The position numbers were made by a program, and so were the translations under genes. Of a stretch of DNA of 47,069 nt, positions 16,417 through 24,933 are shown piece by piece. The notes beneath the pieces were generated by a model. The model ran no database searches and was not told the DNA's origin. It worked only from the letters and a program-made list of their open reading frames with translations. Source of the stretch: Lyngbya sp. CCAP 1446/10 (GTDB taxonomy: Bacteria > Cyanobacteriota > Cyanobacteriia > Cyanobacteriales > Microcoleaceae); assembly GCF_026130175.1 (NCBI RefSeq), contig NZ_JAIGNI010000046.1, positions 1 to 47,069 of the forward strand, written 5' to 3'. Every line of letters starts with the position of its first letter. The stretch's first letter is position 1.

Positions 16417-17088
16417 CTACGATCGCCATTCAGTTTGTTGCAGCAAACACGCCAAAGCCTCCGCCGTCTCCACCTGCGGAAACTGCCCATAAAAGCGACT
16501 GACACTGTAAAAAGGGTGAGGAGTCTCCAGAATAATCGACTTATCGGCTATTTCCGCCAAAAAATCCATCAAATCTAGCGGGGCGACGGGCGCGCAAATC
16601 CACAAAGCCGCAGGTTGCTGCGACAGCAAAGCCTTCGCCGCCACAGCCACCGTCATCCCCGTAGCAATGCCATCGTCCACCAAAATCGCCAAAGCCCCCG
16701 CCGCGCTGACATTTGGTCGCCCCGAAGCCAAATCCGCTAACAGAGATTGAGCGCTATTTTCAGCCTGCTGGAGTGCTGATTTTTGCAAGCGTAAATTGTG
16801 CTGCTTTTGCTTTTGCCAGATCACCTGGCCATCAGCAGTTGCCGCCCCGATCGCGAATTCCAAATGATCTGGGCGAGTAATTTTCTTGGCGACAACCACA
16901 TCCAAAGCACAACCCAAGCGGCGCGCGATCGGCACAGCAACCGGCAAACCCCCGCGTGGTAAGGCATAAACAATCGGTTTAATAGCTTCCTGTGCGCTTA
17001 AATTCAACTGACCGAGCTCGTCTTCAACTGCCTCGGCCAGTTTTTCGCCTGCATCGGCGCGATCGTCAAAAAACGGGTTAGACAACAT
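16417..17088 (-). CDS. Phosphoribosyltransferase family protein
   Basis: A 223-residue type I PRTase-like protein. It starts with DRADAGEKLAEAV, then ALPRGGLPVAVPIARRLGCALDVVVAKKI. The PRPP-binding loop is AILVDDGIATGMTVAVAAKAL. This is the erythromycin-esterase-associated/ComF-like PRTase group often near stress genes; substrate unknown. The following small membrane-protein gene may belong to the same unit. Confidence 0.9.
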   Translation of the reverse strand: MLSNPFFDDRADAGEKLAEAVEDELGQLNLSAQEAIKPIVYALPRGGLPVAVPIARRLGCALDVVVAKKITRPDHLEFAIGAATADGQVIWQKQKQHNLRLQKSALQQAENSAQSLLADLASGRPNVSAAGALAILVDDGIATGMTVAVAAKALLSQQPAALWICAPVAPLDLMDFLAEIADKSIILETPHPFYSVSRFYGQFPQVETAEALACLLQQTEWRS

Positions 17089-17279
17089 ATTCCTGCCTGT
17101 ACGAGCTCAACCAAACAATTGGAGATTTGCGAGTGTTAATTTGGGATTGTGCGTAAAGCGTAGCTATCCCGTAGCGAATCCACAGCAGCGCATAGAAGCA
17201 TCCAGTAAATCTCAGATCGCCCAGCGCCATCTAAACTATAAACTCTAGACTAAACAAAATCTCTCTAATTGTAAAATAT
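17089..17279. promoter_or_regulatory. Divergent promoter gap with a dispersed repeat
   Basis: A 191-base gap between a phosphoribosyltransferase and the uracil-DNA glycosylase gene, divergently transcribed. Bases 17155-17182 carry AAGCGTAGCTATCCCGTAG, the repeat also near 3076. An A/T-rich stretch before 17280 is a likely promoter position, but I cannot define boxes with confidence. Confidence 0.4.
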
Positions 17280-17966
17280 ATGTCCAGCGACTTGCAACTT
17301 AGCCTGTTTGACAGCAATCAAAGTGCCGCCTTCCAAAACGACTCAATCCCAGCAAATGCCAAAATTCCCATTCCCGCCGGCACTTATCAAAATATGGAAC
17401 AAATCGGCGATCACTGCAACCGCTGTCACCGCTGCGAATTGGGTAACACCCGCACCCACGCCGTCATCGGGCGCGGCAATCCTCAAGCCTCAATTTTGAT
17501 TGTGGGAGAAGCGCCCGGACAAAACGAAGATGAAACCGGATTACCATTCGTAGGGCGATCGGGCAAACTGTTAGATAAGATTTTAGAATCCGTAGAATTG
17601 AGTGCAGAAACCGACGTATTCATCGCCAACGTCATCAAATGTCGCCCACCCAAAAACCGCCCTCCCACAGCCAAAGAAATCGAAGCTTGCAAACCATACT
17701 TGCTCGAACAAATTCGCATTTTAGACCCCAAAATTATTTTATTAACCGGTGCAACAGCCCTCAAAGGATTGTTAAGCGACAAGCGGCCAATTAGTAAAAT
17801 CCGAGGTCAATGGATAGAATGGGAAGGACGTTTGTGTATGCCAATTTTTCACCCATCATACTTATTGCGAAATCCCTCCCGCGAACCGGAGACACCAAAA
17901 TGGTTTATGTGGCAAGATATGCAGGTAATCAAAGCTAAATTGGATGAATTTAAAACGGCAAGTTAA
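17280..17966 (+). CDS. Uracil-DNA glycosylase, family 4 (Fe-S type)
   Basis: A 228-residue enzyme that removes uracil from DNA at the start of base excision repair. Cysteine pair CNRCHRCELG with later Cys in VIKCRPPKNRPPT and IEACKPYL form the 4Fe-4S site pattern. The active-site loop is GEAPGQNEDETGLPFVGRSG, and the second motif is FHPSYLLRNPSREP. A ~45-residue N-terminal extension (MSSDLQLSLFDS) looks like a sliding-clamp-binding box (QLSLFDS); that is inference. Confidence 0.93.
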   Translation: MSSDLQLSLFDSNQSAAFQNDSIPANAKIPIPAGTYQNMEQIGDHCNRCHRCELGNTRTHAVIGRGNPQASILIVGEAPGQNEDETGLPFVGRSGKLLDKILESVELSAETDVFIANVIKCRPPKNRPPTAKEIEACKPYLLEQIRILDPKIILLTGATALKGLLSDKRPISKIRGQWIEWEGRLCMPIFHPSYLLRNPSREPETPKWFMWQDMQVIKAKLDEFKTAS

Positions 17967-18020
17967 TCAGTAATTACGCCTGATATCATTGCTGGTGAAC
18001 CGCAACACTTGTAGGCGCGG

Positions 18021-18152
18021 GTTCACCAACAATCTCAGGCTGAAACGAATAATCTGATAAACCCGCCCCCACCCACGCGACAGAATTCTTGATATAAAAC
18101 AGTGAATACTAGAGAAGTATTCACCAACAATATCAGGCTCAAACCAACAATT
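18021..18152. repeat. Direct repeat pair TTCACCAACAATcTCAGGCT
   Basis: Copies at 18021-18053 and 18120-18152 share TTCACCAACAAT(C/A)TCAGGCT and neighbouring bases. The second copy lies in the 5' part of the open frame that continues into the next gene, which argues for a start downstream of it. Confidence 0.75.
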
Positions 18153-18161
18153 TATTACCGG

Positions 18162-18467
18162 ATGGCAAATATGAACTCAATCAATCCCACAACCCAAGAA
18201 ACACTCTCTGAACCAGAAATTGATTTAATAGTTGAAATCGAAGCTAACAATGACTCAGCGTGGGAAACTCCCATTATTGTTCAAAAACCACCGACTTCTT
18301 TATCCATTCCCTCTGAACTTGCGATCAAAGCAGCTTTTTTAGCGGGATTGCATCAAGAAACAGATGTTGAGGCGTGGATTATTCGCCTAATTCGAGAACG
18401 ACTAGAACTAGAAGAAGCAGCATATTTGGAAATCAAACAGAATTTGGCTAGAGAATTCAGTAGTTAA
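18162..18467 (+). CDS. Hypothetical protein, CopG-like/antitoxin-like composition
   Basis: The reading frame is open from 18102 (121 codons), but the first 20 codons are in a repeat copy, so I choose the ATG at 18162 (MANMNSINPTT; another ATG at 18171). The conserved-looking part is the C-terminal half: SLSIPSELAIKAAFLAGLHQ, then ETDVEAWIIRLIRERLELEE. That is a short strand followed by two helices, as in ribbon-helix-helix-like proteins. No toxin partner is adjacent. The last bases overlap the convergent gene by 4 bases. Confidence 0.6.
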   Translation: MANMNSINPTTQETLSEPEIDLIVEIEANNDSAWETPIIVQKPPTSLSIPSELAIKAAFLAGLHQETDVEAWIIRLIRERLELEEAAYLEIKQNLAREFSS

Positions 18468-19066
18468 AGCGCCGTCTTATTTTCTCCTTGTGCACGACAA
18501 TCTCGCAACCACAAACGAATCGCCTCAGCAATTGCGCTTTTCTCACTTTCTGGCGGCGACAACGCACGAACATCCGCCACTGTACCAAACCGAGAAACAA
18601 TTTTTACTAATTCCCAGCCCTTCTCCGTTTTAGCTAAAAACAGCCAGTGATATTGCTGAATTTCAACTCGTTTCCCCTCGCGATACTGCCGTTCTAATGT
18701 AGTAATAAAAACTTGACTGGCATTTTCAGGAAGTGCTTCTTCAAAATTTAAAGGTAGCGGTTCAAACTCCGGGCGACCTGCTAAAATTATTTGACGCTGC
18801 ACGTAATCGATCGCTCTAGAATTGTTAGGAGCAAAGCCCGATCGCGCAATTACACGGTTAGCATAACTCGGCAAATCTTGCAACAGCCGATCGACTAAAG
18901 CTTCCAAATCTGCCGGACAGGGCGATCGGGCTAACAAACCATACCGACTTGCGTTTATACTGCGATCGGCATTTGTGACAACATTAACAGCCAGAGTCGG
19001 ACTTGCAACCGCAGATATTAGCAGATAAACACAGATGTACGCCGATGGAAGTTTACCTGTATTCAT
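18464..19066 (-). CDS. Predicted exported protein, hypothetical
   Basis: A 200-residue protein with an N-terminal hydrophobic segment resembling a signal peptide (YICVYLLISAVASPTLA, cleavage near residue 26). The mature part has SPCPADLEALVDRLLQDLPSYANRVI and YHWLFLAKTEKGWELV, with no family I can name. The first ~25 codons, including the start, are read from the AACCGCAGAT/AAACACGGATGAA dispersed repeat (19014-19085), so the signal peptide may be repeat-derived. It overlaps the convergent upstream gene by 4 bases. Confidence 0.7.
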   Translation of the reverse strand: MNTGKLPSAYICVYLLISAVASPTLAVNVVTNADRSINASRYGLLARSPCPADLEALVDRLLQDLPSYANRVIARSGFAPNNSRAIDYVQRQIILAGRPEFEPLPLNFEEALPENASQVFITTLERQYREGKRVEIQQYHWLFLAKTEKGWELVKIVSRFGTVADVRALSPPESEKSAIAEAIRLWLRDCRAQGENKTAL

Positions 19067-19085
19067 CCGTGTTTACCTGCGGTTT
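19014..19085. repeat. Dispersed AACCGCAGAT repeat forming the 5' end of a gene
   Basis: Imperfect inverted arrangement of AACCGCAGATATTAGCAGAT, then CATCCGTGTTTACCTGCGGTT. It belongs to the same family as 12168, 19805, 28190 and 36825. It includes the start codon of the exported hypothetical protein. Confidence 0.8.
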
Positions 19086-19102
19086 AACAAACATTCAAAT
19101 TG

Positions 19103-19813
19103 TTATCCCAACTCTTCACAAATGCGCGCAAAAGCCGCCACCGGATCGTCGGAAGCTGTAATCGGCCGCCCAATTACCAGATAATCTGCACCTGCTTTAA
19201 ATGCCGCTTTTGGAGTCATCGATCGTTTTTGATCGCCCCCCTCGGCCCATTTCGGACGCACACCGGGACAAACCAACACAAAATCATCCCCGCAACTCAT
19301 TCTTAACTGTTCCACTTCTTGCGGAGAACAAACAGCACCAGCTAAACCACTTTCCTTAGCCAACAATGCCATGTGCAAAGCATATTCTGGCAACTCTAAA
19401 GGTATTTTCAACTCAAAAGCTAACTGTCGCGAATTCAAACTCGTTAACAGCGTAATTGCAATCAATTTAGGAGTCGGTTTATCAACCGCCGCCGCCCCTT
19501 CTACCAAAGCTAACTGTGCCGCTTTCAGAGCATCTTTACCACAAGTAGAATGGATAGTCAATAAATCCACGTTGTACTTAGCCGCAGCCCGACAAGCACC
19601 AGCCACAGTATTGGGGATATCGTGAAATTTCAAATCGAGAAAAATCCGCTTTTCCCGCTGTTTTAAAATTTCCAAAATCCCCGGCCCGGAACTCACAAAC
19701 AGTTCCAAACCCACTTTCCAGAAAGATACTTGCGGGAGTTTGTCAAGAAGTGCGATCGCCTCTTCTTGACTCGAAACATCCAAAGCCACAATAATTCGAT
19801 TATCAGCGTTCAT
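19103..19813 (-). CDS. pyrF: Orotidine 5'-phosphate decarboxylase
   Basis: Final step of UMP synthesis: decarboxylation of OMP. At 236 residues it has the standard TIM-barrel motifs: IIVALDV near the start, the catalytic [13 protein letters not shown] (Lys/Asp), VCPGVRP and [11 protein letters not shown] (phosphate site). The start ATG at 19813 ([13 protein letters not shown]) lies inside a repeat (ATGAACGCTGAT in tandem); an upstream ATG at 19823 opens a six-residue out-of-frame ORF ending at 19803. The gene follows tyrS by 29 bases. Confidence 0.95.
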   Translation of the reverse strand: MNADNRIIVALDVSSQEEAIALLDKLPQVSFWKVGLELFVSSGPGILEILKQREKRIFLDLKFHDIPNTVAGACRAAAKYNVDLLTIHSTCGKDALKAAQLALVEGAAAVDKPTPKLIAITLLTSLNSRQLAFELKIPLELPEYALHMALLAKESGLAGAVCSPQEVEQLRMSCGDDFVLVCPGVRPKWAEGGDQKRSMTPKAAFKAGADYLVIGRPITASDDPVAAFARICEELG

Positions 19814-19842
19814 CAGCGTTCATCTGCGGTTAAAAAAGATAT

Positions 19843-21075
19843 TCAAGACACCAATCGCACAAACTTATTTTTGCCCACTTGCAAAACCTTACCGAATAAA
19901 TCAGCAGGTGATTCAAACGTAAGATTAACATCAGAAACTTTGTCGCCCTCCAACTTCACCCCACCGCCCTGCATCAACTTCCGTGCATCACCGCTGCTCT
20001 TACAAAGCCCGCTAGCACTCAGAATATAAAACAACTTAGCCGGAAACTGCACGTTTGCCAAAGAAAACTCCGCCACAGCATCAGCCTGTCCCGCCGCACC
20101 TTTGATTAGCGCGATCGCATCTTGTTGGGCGCGATCGCCCGCTGCTTTCCCCCAATACTGACTTACCACATCCACAGCTAAAAGTTTCTGCTTTTCGCGC
20201 GGATTTTCTGGCAAATCATCAAGGGGCAAATTTGTCAATAGTTCAAAATACTGGGCGATCGAACTATCGGCAATTTTCTCCAACTTAGAATACATCGTCA
20301 GCGGGTCATCGGACAAACCTACATAATTATGCAAAGACTTCGACATCTTCTGCACGCCGTCAGTCCCCAGCAAAATCGGCATCAGCAAACCAAACTGCGG
20401 TTTCATCCCAAAATGCCGCTGCAAATCCCTCCCCACCGCAATATTAAACTTTTGGTCAGTTCCCCCCAACTCCACATCCGCCTCCAAAGCCACCGAATCG
20501 TAACCTTGCATTAGCGGATACAAAAACTCGTGCAGGTAAATCGCATTTTCCTGCTGCATCCTGTTGTCAAATCCCTCTTTAGCGAGCATCTGCTGCACTG
20601 TCATCGTGCCTAGCAGTTCCAAAATCTTCGCCAAGTCCAATTTTGACAACCACTCGGAGTTATAGCGAATTTCCAAACGTCCGGGTGTGTCAAAATCTAC
20701 AATCGGACGCACTTGGTTTAAATAAGTCTTGGCATTTTCTGCCACTTGTTCGGCTGTCAACTGGCTGCGCGTCTCCGATTTTCCTGTCGGATCGCCAATT
20801 CTTGCGGTAAAATCTCCGATGACCAGTACCGCCGTGTGACCGGCATCCTGAAAAGCTCTGAGCTTGCGGAAACAAATGCTATGTCCCAAGTGAATGTCAG
20901 TCCCTGTGGGATCAATTCCCAGTTTGACTCGCAACGGACGATCGACTTTTGCCAGCAGTTGGGCCAGATTTTCGTCAGGGTTGCTAGAATCAGGTCGATC
21001 GGGAAAAATCTCGCTGATGCCACGGTAAAGCGCTGAAAGGTTAGGAGTTATCATAGGGGAGCGATCGGAAACCAT
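19843..21075 (-). CDS. tyrS: Tyrosyl-tRNA synthetase
   Basis: Charges tRNA-Tyr. This 410-residue class I synthetase has the HIGH-like motif HLGHS (residues 62-66) and KMSKS (243-247), plus the C-terminal S4-like RNA-binding domain ([18 protein letters not shown]). ATG codons at 21075 and 21054 are both possible; the first has GAG upstream on the minus strand and is kept. pyrF follows on the same strand after 29 bases, with no terminator visible. Confidence 0.96.
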   Translation of the reverse strand: MVSDRSPMITPNLSALYRGISEIFPDRPDSSNPDENLAQLLAKVDRPLRVKLGIDPTGTDIHLGHSICFRKLRAFQDAGHTAVLVIGDFTARIGDPTGKSETRSQLTAEQVAENAKTYLNQVRPIVDFDTPGRLEIRYNSEWLSKLDLAKILELLGTMTVQQMLAKEGFDNRMQQENAIYLHEFLYPLMQGYDSVALEADVELGGTDQKFNIAVGRDLQRHFGMKPQFGLLMPILLGTDGVQKMSKSLHNYVGLSDDPLTMYSKLEKIADSSIAQYFELLTNLPLDDLPENPREKQKLLAVDVVSQYWGKAAGDRAQQDAIALIKGAAGQADAVAEFSLANVQFPAKLFYILSASGLCKSSGDARKLMQGGGVKLEGDKVSDVNLTFESPADLFGKVLQVGKNKFVRLVS

Positions 21076-21260
21076 AAAACTCTAATATTTTGCCAAAGTG
21101 CAGCGGAATTAGTTAAACTCACTGATTGACACATAAACACACAACTATCAAGCTACCATAATCCCAAAGCTGACCGGCTTTCATTCGCTGAAAGCCTCCA
21201 GAGTTTCCATCTAAAATTAAAAGTCTTAAACCCCAAATCGAGTGAGGAAGTGAAATCCAC

Positions 21261-23180
21261 GTGTCAACCAACGCAGTTCGCAAAAATACGGAAAACTCAG
21301 CCCCTGTATTCGAGTTTGTTCAGTCAGTCAGCAAAGTGACCGCCGGAACCATACTCAGCATGACAATGCTTGCCAGTTCCGTAGTCGCCGGCGGATTGGT
21401 TGGCTTAGCGATCAGCTTCCGCAATTTGCCAGATGTTCGCATCTTGCAAACCTACTCTCCCACCGAAACTACTCACATTTACGACATCAACGGCAAGCCC
21501 CTAGCCAGTATCCACGATGAAGCTAACCGGGATGTCGTACCTCTTGACAAAATCTCCCCGAACCTGAAACGGGCCGTAATGGCGATCGAAGATAGCAACT
21601 TCTTCACCCACAAAGGCATCAACCCCGGCGGGATAGCCAGAGCTCTTATAGTCAACCTAGAGAAAGGTAGAACCGTTGAAGGCGGCTCGACTATGACAAT
21701 GCAGCTAGTCAAGAACCTGTTTCTATCTCCCCAGTCAAAATTTAGTCGCAAGATAGCTGAAGCGGTAATGTCTATCCGCTTGGAGCAAATTCTCAACAAA
21801 GACCAAATTCTGCAACTGTACCTGAATCAAATCTACTTAGGGCACAACTTGTACGGCGTAGAGACAGCCTCTCGAAGCTATTTCAACAAGTCAGCAGATA
21901 GTTTGAGCCTTGCGGAAGCAGCCATGCTCGCCGGCTTAATTTCCGCCCCCGAAGAATACAGTCCTTTTGTCAATTACAAATTGGCAAAAGAGCGGCAGGA
22001 AACTGTTTTAACCCGGATGAAGGATCTCAAATGGATTACGCCGGCGGAAGCGGATACCGCCCGATCGCAAAAAATTAAGCTTGGCAAAATCACCTCTTTT
22101 GGTGGCTCCCAAGTTCCTTACGTCACACAAGCCGTAGTCCAGGAACTGACACGGCGTTTTGGGCGAGATGCCGTACTCAAGGGAGGAATGCGCGTTCAAA
22201 CGACGATCGACCTTAAAATGCAGCGCATAGCCGAAGAAACCGTCAAAACGTGGCACAATCGACTTTACAACCAAGGACTTTTTTACGATCGCGACCAAGG
22301 ACAAATTGCCCTAGCAGCCGTCGATCCCCGCACCCACTTCGTCAAAGCAATGGTTGGCGGAGTCGATTACCAAAAGAGTGAATTCAACCGTGCCATTCAA
22401 GCACGCCGCCAGCCCGGATCTTCTTTTAAACCTTTTGTCTACTACGCTGCCTTTGCTAGCGGCAAATACACCCCCGACTCAATTGTCTACGACTCCCCAG
22501 TCGGCTACCGCGACGGCGACGGCTACTACTACCCTCAAAACTACGGCGGCGGATTCTCCGGCGCTGTCAGCATCCGCAGAGCCTTGGAATCATCCCTCAA
22601 CGTTCCCGCCGTCAAACTCGGCCAAGAAGTCGGATTGAATAAAGTCATTGAAATTTGCCGGACACTCGGCATCAGAAGTCCGATGGAACCCGTGATTTCT
22701 TTGCCATTAGGTGCCGTTGACTTGACACCTTTAGAAATGGCCGGAGCTTTTGCTACCTTCGCCAACAACGGCTGGCATTCTGACACCACGTTTATCGTCC
22801 AAGTCACCGACAGCAGCGGCAACGTCTTGCTCGACAATACGCCCAAACCAAAACCAGTTCTCAACGCCTGGGCCGCAGCATCCGTCAACAGCGCCCTGCA
22901 AGGGGTAGTTAACAACGGAACGGCAAGGGCGGCCCAACTCGGCCGGCCGGCTGCTGGGAAAACAGGTACAACTTCCTCAGAACGCGATATTTGGTTTGTC
23001 GGTTACGTGCCGCAGTTGTCGGTTGCTGTCTGGATGGGCAACGACAATTACGCACCGATGAGCTACGGTGCTACCGGCGGTGGGATTGTTGCCCCTGTTT
23101 GGCGAGATTTTATGAGCCAAGCTTTGGAGGGCGTTCCCGTAGAAAGTTTTAAACCTGCGTCAGCTTTTGAGCGGCCTTAA
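21261..23180 (+). CDS. Class A penicillin-binding protein (transglycosylase/transpeptidase)
   Basis: A bifunctional peptidoglycan synthase of 639 residues, started by GTG at 21261 with GAGGAAGTG upstream. Membrane anchor about residues 30-57. The GT51 transglycosylase domain has MAIEDSNFFTHKGI, EGGSTMTMQLVKNLF and EAAMLAGLISAPEEYSP. The transpeptidase domain carries S387-S-F-K390, S445-L-N447 and K567-T-G. It is somewhat short for a class A PBP, lacking C-terminal extensions. The stop is followed after 2 bases by a heptamer array. Confidence 0.95.
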   Translation: MSTNAVRKNTENSAPVFEFVQSVSKVTAGTILSMTMLASSVVAGGLVGLAISFRNLPDVRILQTYSPTETTHIYDINGKPLASIHDEANRDVVPLDKISPNLKRAVMAIEDSNFFTHKGINPGGIARALIVNLEKGRTVEGGSTMTMQLVKNLFLSPQSKFSRKIAEAVMSIRLEQILNKDQILQLYLNQIYLGHNLYGVETASRSYFNKSADSLSLAEAAMLAGLISAPEEYSPFVNYKLAKERQETVLTRMKDLKWITPAEADTARSQKIKLGKITSFGGSQVPYVTQAVVQELTRRFGRDAVLKGGMRVQTTIDLKMQRIAEETVKTWHNRLYNQGLFYDRDQGQIALAAVDPRTHFVKAMVGGVDYQKSEFNRAIQARRQPGSSFKPFVYYAAFASGKYTPDSIVYDSPVGYRDGDGYYYPQNYGGGFSGAVSIRRALESSLNVPAVKLGQEVGLNKVIEICRTLGIRSPMEPVISLPLGAVDLTPLEMAGAFATFANNGWHSDTTFIVQVTDSSGNVLLDNTPKPKPVLNAWAAASVNSALQGVVNNGTARAAQLGRPAAGKTGTTSSERDIWFVGYVPQLSVAVWMGNDNYAPMSYGATGGGIVAPVWRDFMSQALEGVPVESFKPASAFERP

Positions 23181-23182
23181 TT

Positions 23183-23258
23183 ATTAGTCATTAGTCATTA
23201 GTCATGAGTCATTAGTCATGAGTCATTAGTCATTAGTCATTGGTCATTGGTCATTAGT
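23183..23258. repeat. Heptamer array TTAGTCA/TTGGTCA
   Basis: About ten copies of TTAGTCA with TGAGTCA and TTGGTCA variants, beginning 2 bases after the PBP stop codon. It matches one of the heptanucleotide STRR classes known in cyanobacteria. Confidence 0.92.
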
Positions 23259-23305
23259 TGAATTTTGACTGTTGACTAATGACTCAAAAACTAGGTCTAT
23301 AAGCA

Positions 23306-23367
23306 TTCTTCCTTCTTCCTTCTTCCTTCTTCCTTCTTCCTTCTTCCTTCTTCCTTCTTCCTTCTTC
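23306..23367. repeat. Heptamer array TTCTTCC
   Basis: About nine tandem TTCTTCC units that end exactly at the stop codon of the DUF1825 gene. The same heptamer forms arrays at 33176-33235 and 45611-45721. Confidence 0.93.
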
Positions 23368-23691
23368 CTATGATTGTTTTTCCAGTTCAGATTTCATCCG
23401 TTCCAGCGTTGAGTTCATTTGCTCAAACATCTGCTGGGGCGTGATGCCAAATTGATTGAGCTGTGTTTTTAACTGCTCTACAGTCATCTGAGCCATGAAG
23501 TCCTCAGACAGCTCGAAGCGCTTCATAAAAATCCGGTAGCGGTCCATCATGGATTCCATCTGAGCGATGAACATTTTCTTGCCTTCGCGATCGAATTTGC
23601 CGTAATTGCCGCCTAGTGTGACGAGAGATTGATAGTCTTCAAACAACAGCTTGGCTTCTTGCTGAACAATTTCTGAATCAAAAAATCCCAT
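23368..23691 (-). CDS. DUF1825 family protein
   Basis: A 107-residue helical protein found across cyanobacteria. MGFFDSEIVQQEAKLLFEDY and GKFDREGKKMFIAQMESMMD are characteristic; the rest (FELSEDFMAQMTVEQLKTQL) is helical. Function not known. Single gene, with a heptamer array immediately after the stop. Confidence 0.93.
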   Translation of the reverse strand: MGFFDSEIVQQEAKLLFEDYQSLVTLGGNYGKFDREGKKMFIAQMESMMDRYRIFMKRFELSEDFMAQMTVEQLKTQLNQFGITPQQMFEQMNSTLERMKSELEKQS

Positions 23692-24008
23692 AACTTTCCT
23701 ACCTAATTTTTTAATATTGAATTGATTTTGATCTAGGCCGGCAATCCCGCTGCCTTTGGTAGTATTTTATCATTTGCCGGAGGAAGTCCCTACCCCTCAA
23801 GGCGCAAGAATCAGTAGAAATTTCCGTACAGGATAGTCGGAGAGGCGGAGAATGGGAGATGGGGAGATGGAGCATCTCATTTTTGCAAAAAGCATTTTTT
23901 GACAGTGGGAGCGTCCCTGCTCAGGAACTTTTTATCCGTCGCGAGCTTTGTAAATGACTAATGACTAATGACTAATGACTAATGACTAATGACTAATGAC
24001 TAATGACT
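23692..24008. other. Intergenic region with a partial palindromic element and a TGACTAA array
   Basis: Bases 23869-23922 are a diverged partial copy of the nested palindrome at 28461-28583 (GGAGCATCTCAtTTTTGCA and GGGAGCGTCCC). Bases 23954-24007 are nearly eight perfect TGACTAA units (reverse complement TTAGTCA), ending 1 base before the lepB stop codon. The first 80 bases hold the DUF1825 promoter region. Confidence 0.75.
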
Positions 24009-24602
24009 TCAAACTTGCCCAATACGTTCTAGTGGCCAAAACCTGACTACAGCACGGCCGATGATATTTTTCTTAGGTAAAAATCCCCACCTGCTGGAGT
24101 CGTTGCTATTGTTGCGGTTGTCTCCCATCACGAAGTATTGATTTTCCGGGACGACATAAGGCCCCCACTGATATTTAGGAGGTTCGGCAATATATTTTTC
24201 GACGATGGGTTTGTCGTTGAGGTAGACTAGACCTTTTTTAACAGCAACGGTTTGACCAGGCAAGCCAATTACCCGTTTGATAAATGCTTGGTCGGCGGTA
24301 AAGCCTTGTTCTTGCAACTGTTCCGGCGGGGCGAATACTACGATATCGCCAGTTTTTGGGGTTTCGAGGTAGTAGGAGATTTTTTCGACTACGACGCGAT
24401 CGCCCACGCGCAAAGTTGGTATCATAGAATCTGAGGGTATGAAACGCGGTTCTGCCACCAACGCTCGAATCACTATTGCTAAACCCAAAGCAATAATTAC
24501 TATCTGAATATTTTCTCGCTGCGACTTCCAGGCTTTCATCCACCAGGTTTCAGCCGGAATTTCTACTACTTCTGTACCCAAATTCTTTTTTTCAGATGTC
24601 AT
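24009..24602 (-). CDS. lepB: Signal peptidase I
   Basis: A 197-residue membrane protease that removes signal peptides from exported proteins. One N-terminal membrane segment (about 32-50, IQIVIIALGLAIVIRALVA), then the catalytic serine S59 in FIPSDSMIPTL and the general-base lysine K109 in AFIKRVIGLPG. Box E (GDNRNNSNDSSRWGFLP) is intact. Downstream of clpC on the same strand, but separated by a strong terminator, so probably independently transcribed. Confidence 0.96.
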   Translation of the reverse strand: MTSEKKNLGTEVVEIPAETWWMKAWKSQRENIQIVIIALGLAIVIRALVAEPRFIPSDSMIPTLRVGDRVVVEKISYYLETPKTGDIVVFAPPEQLQEQGFTADQAFIKRVIGLPGQTVAVKKGLVYLNDKPIVEKYIAEPPKYQWGPYVVPENQYFVMGDNRNNSNDSSRWGFLPKKNIIGRAVVRFWPLERIGQV

Positions 24603-24813
24603 GAAAGTCCTCGCTATATAGTTGCCACTAATTATCTAATTGCCATTGAAGTAAGTCGCTCTAATTAAACGTAAAACTTTGTTTGGCTATTCAGAAACCC
24701 GTCAGGGAAGAGACGGGGATGCTACCCTACAGAAACCGAGTTGATCTGTCTTAGGTTTTTTTGAGACGAAAATACTTAGAAAAGTTGAGTGCATTCTGTT
24801 AATATTAACTCAT

Positions 24814-24851
24814 AAAAAAGGTAGAGAATTTTAATTCTCTACCTTTTTTTA
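24814..24851 (-). terminator. Rho-independent terminator after clpC
   Basis: A nearly perfect palindrome: AAAAAAGGTAGAGAATT pairing with AATTCTCTACCTTTTTTT. It ends in a T run in both directions and lies about 83 bases past the clpC stop codon, so it could end clpC transcription and would also work on the opposite strand. Confidence 0.9.
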
Positions 24852-24933
24852 TGTAAGGATTGTGAGTTATTTGCGATCGCGAGATTAGTTATTTCACAAC
24901 TTTACTCCCGATGCGATCGCACGCCACTCAACC

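Noticed and set aside
23183..23367. CRISPR array
   Set aside because: The repeats are contiguous 7-mers with no spacers, and no cas gene is present.
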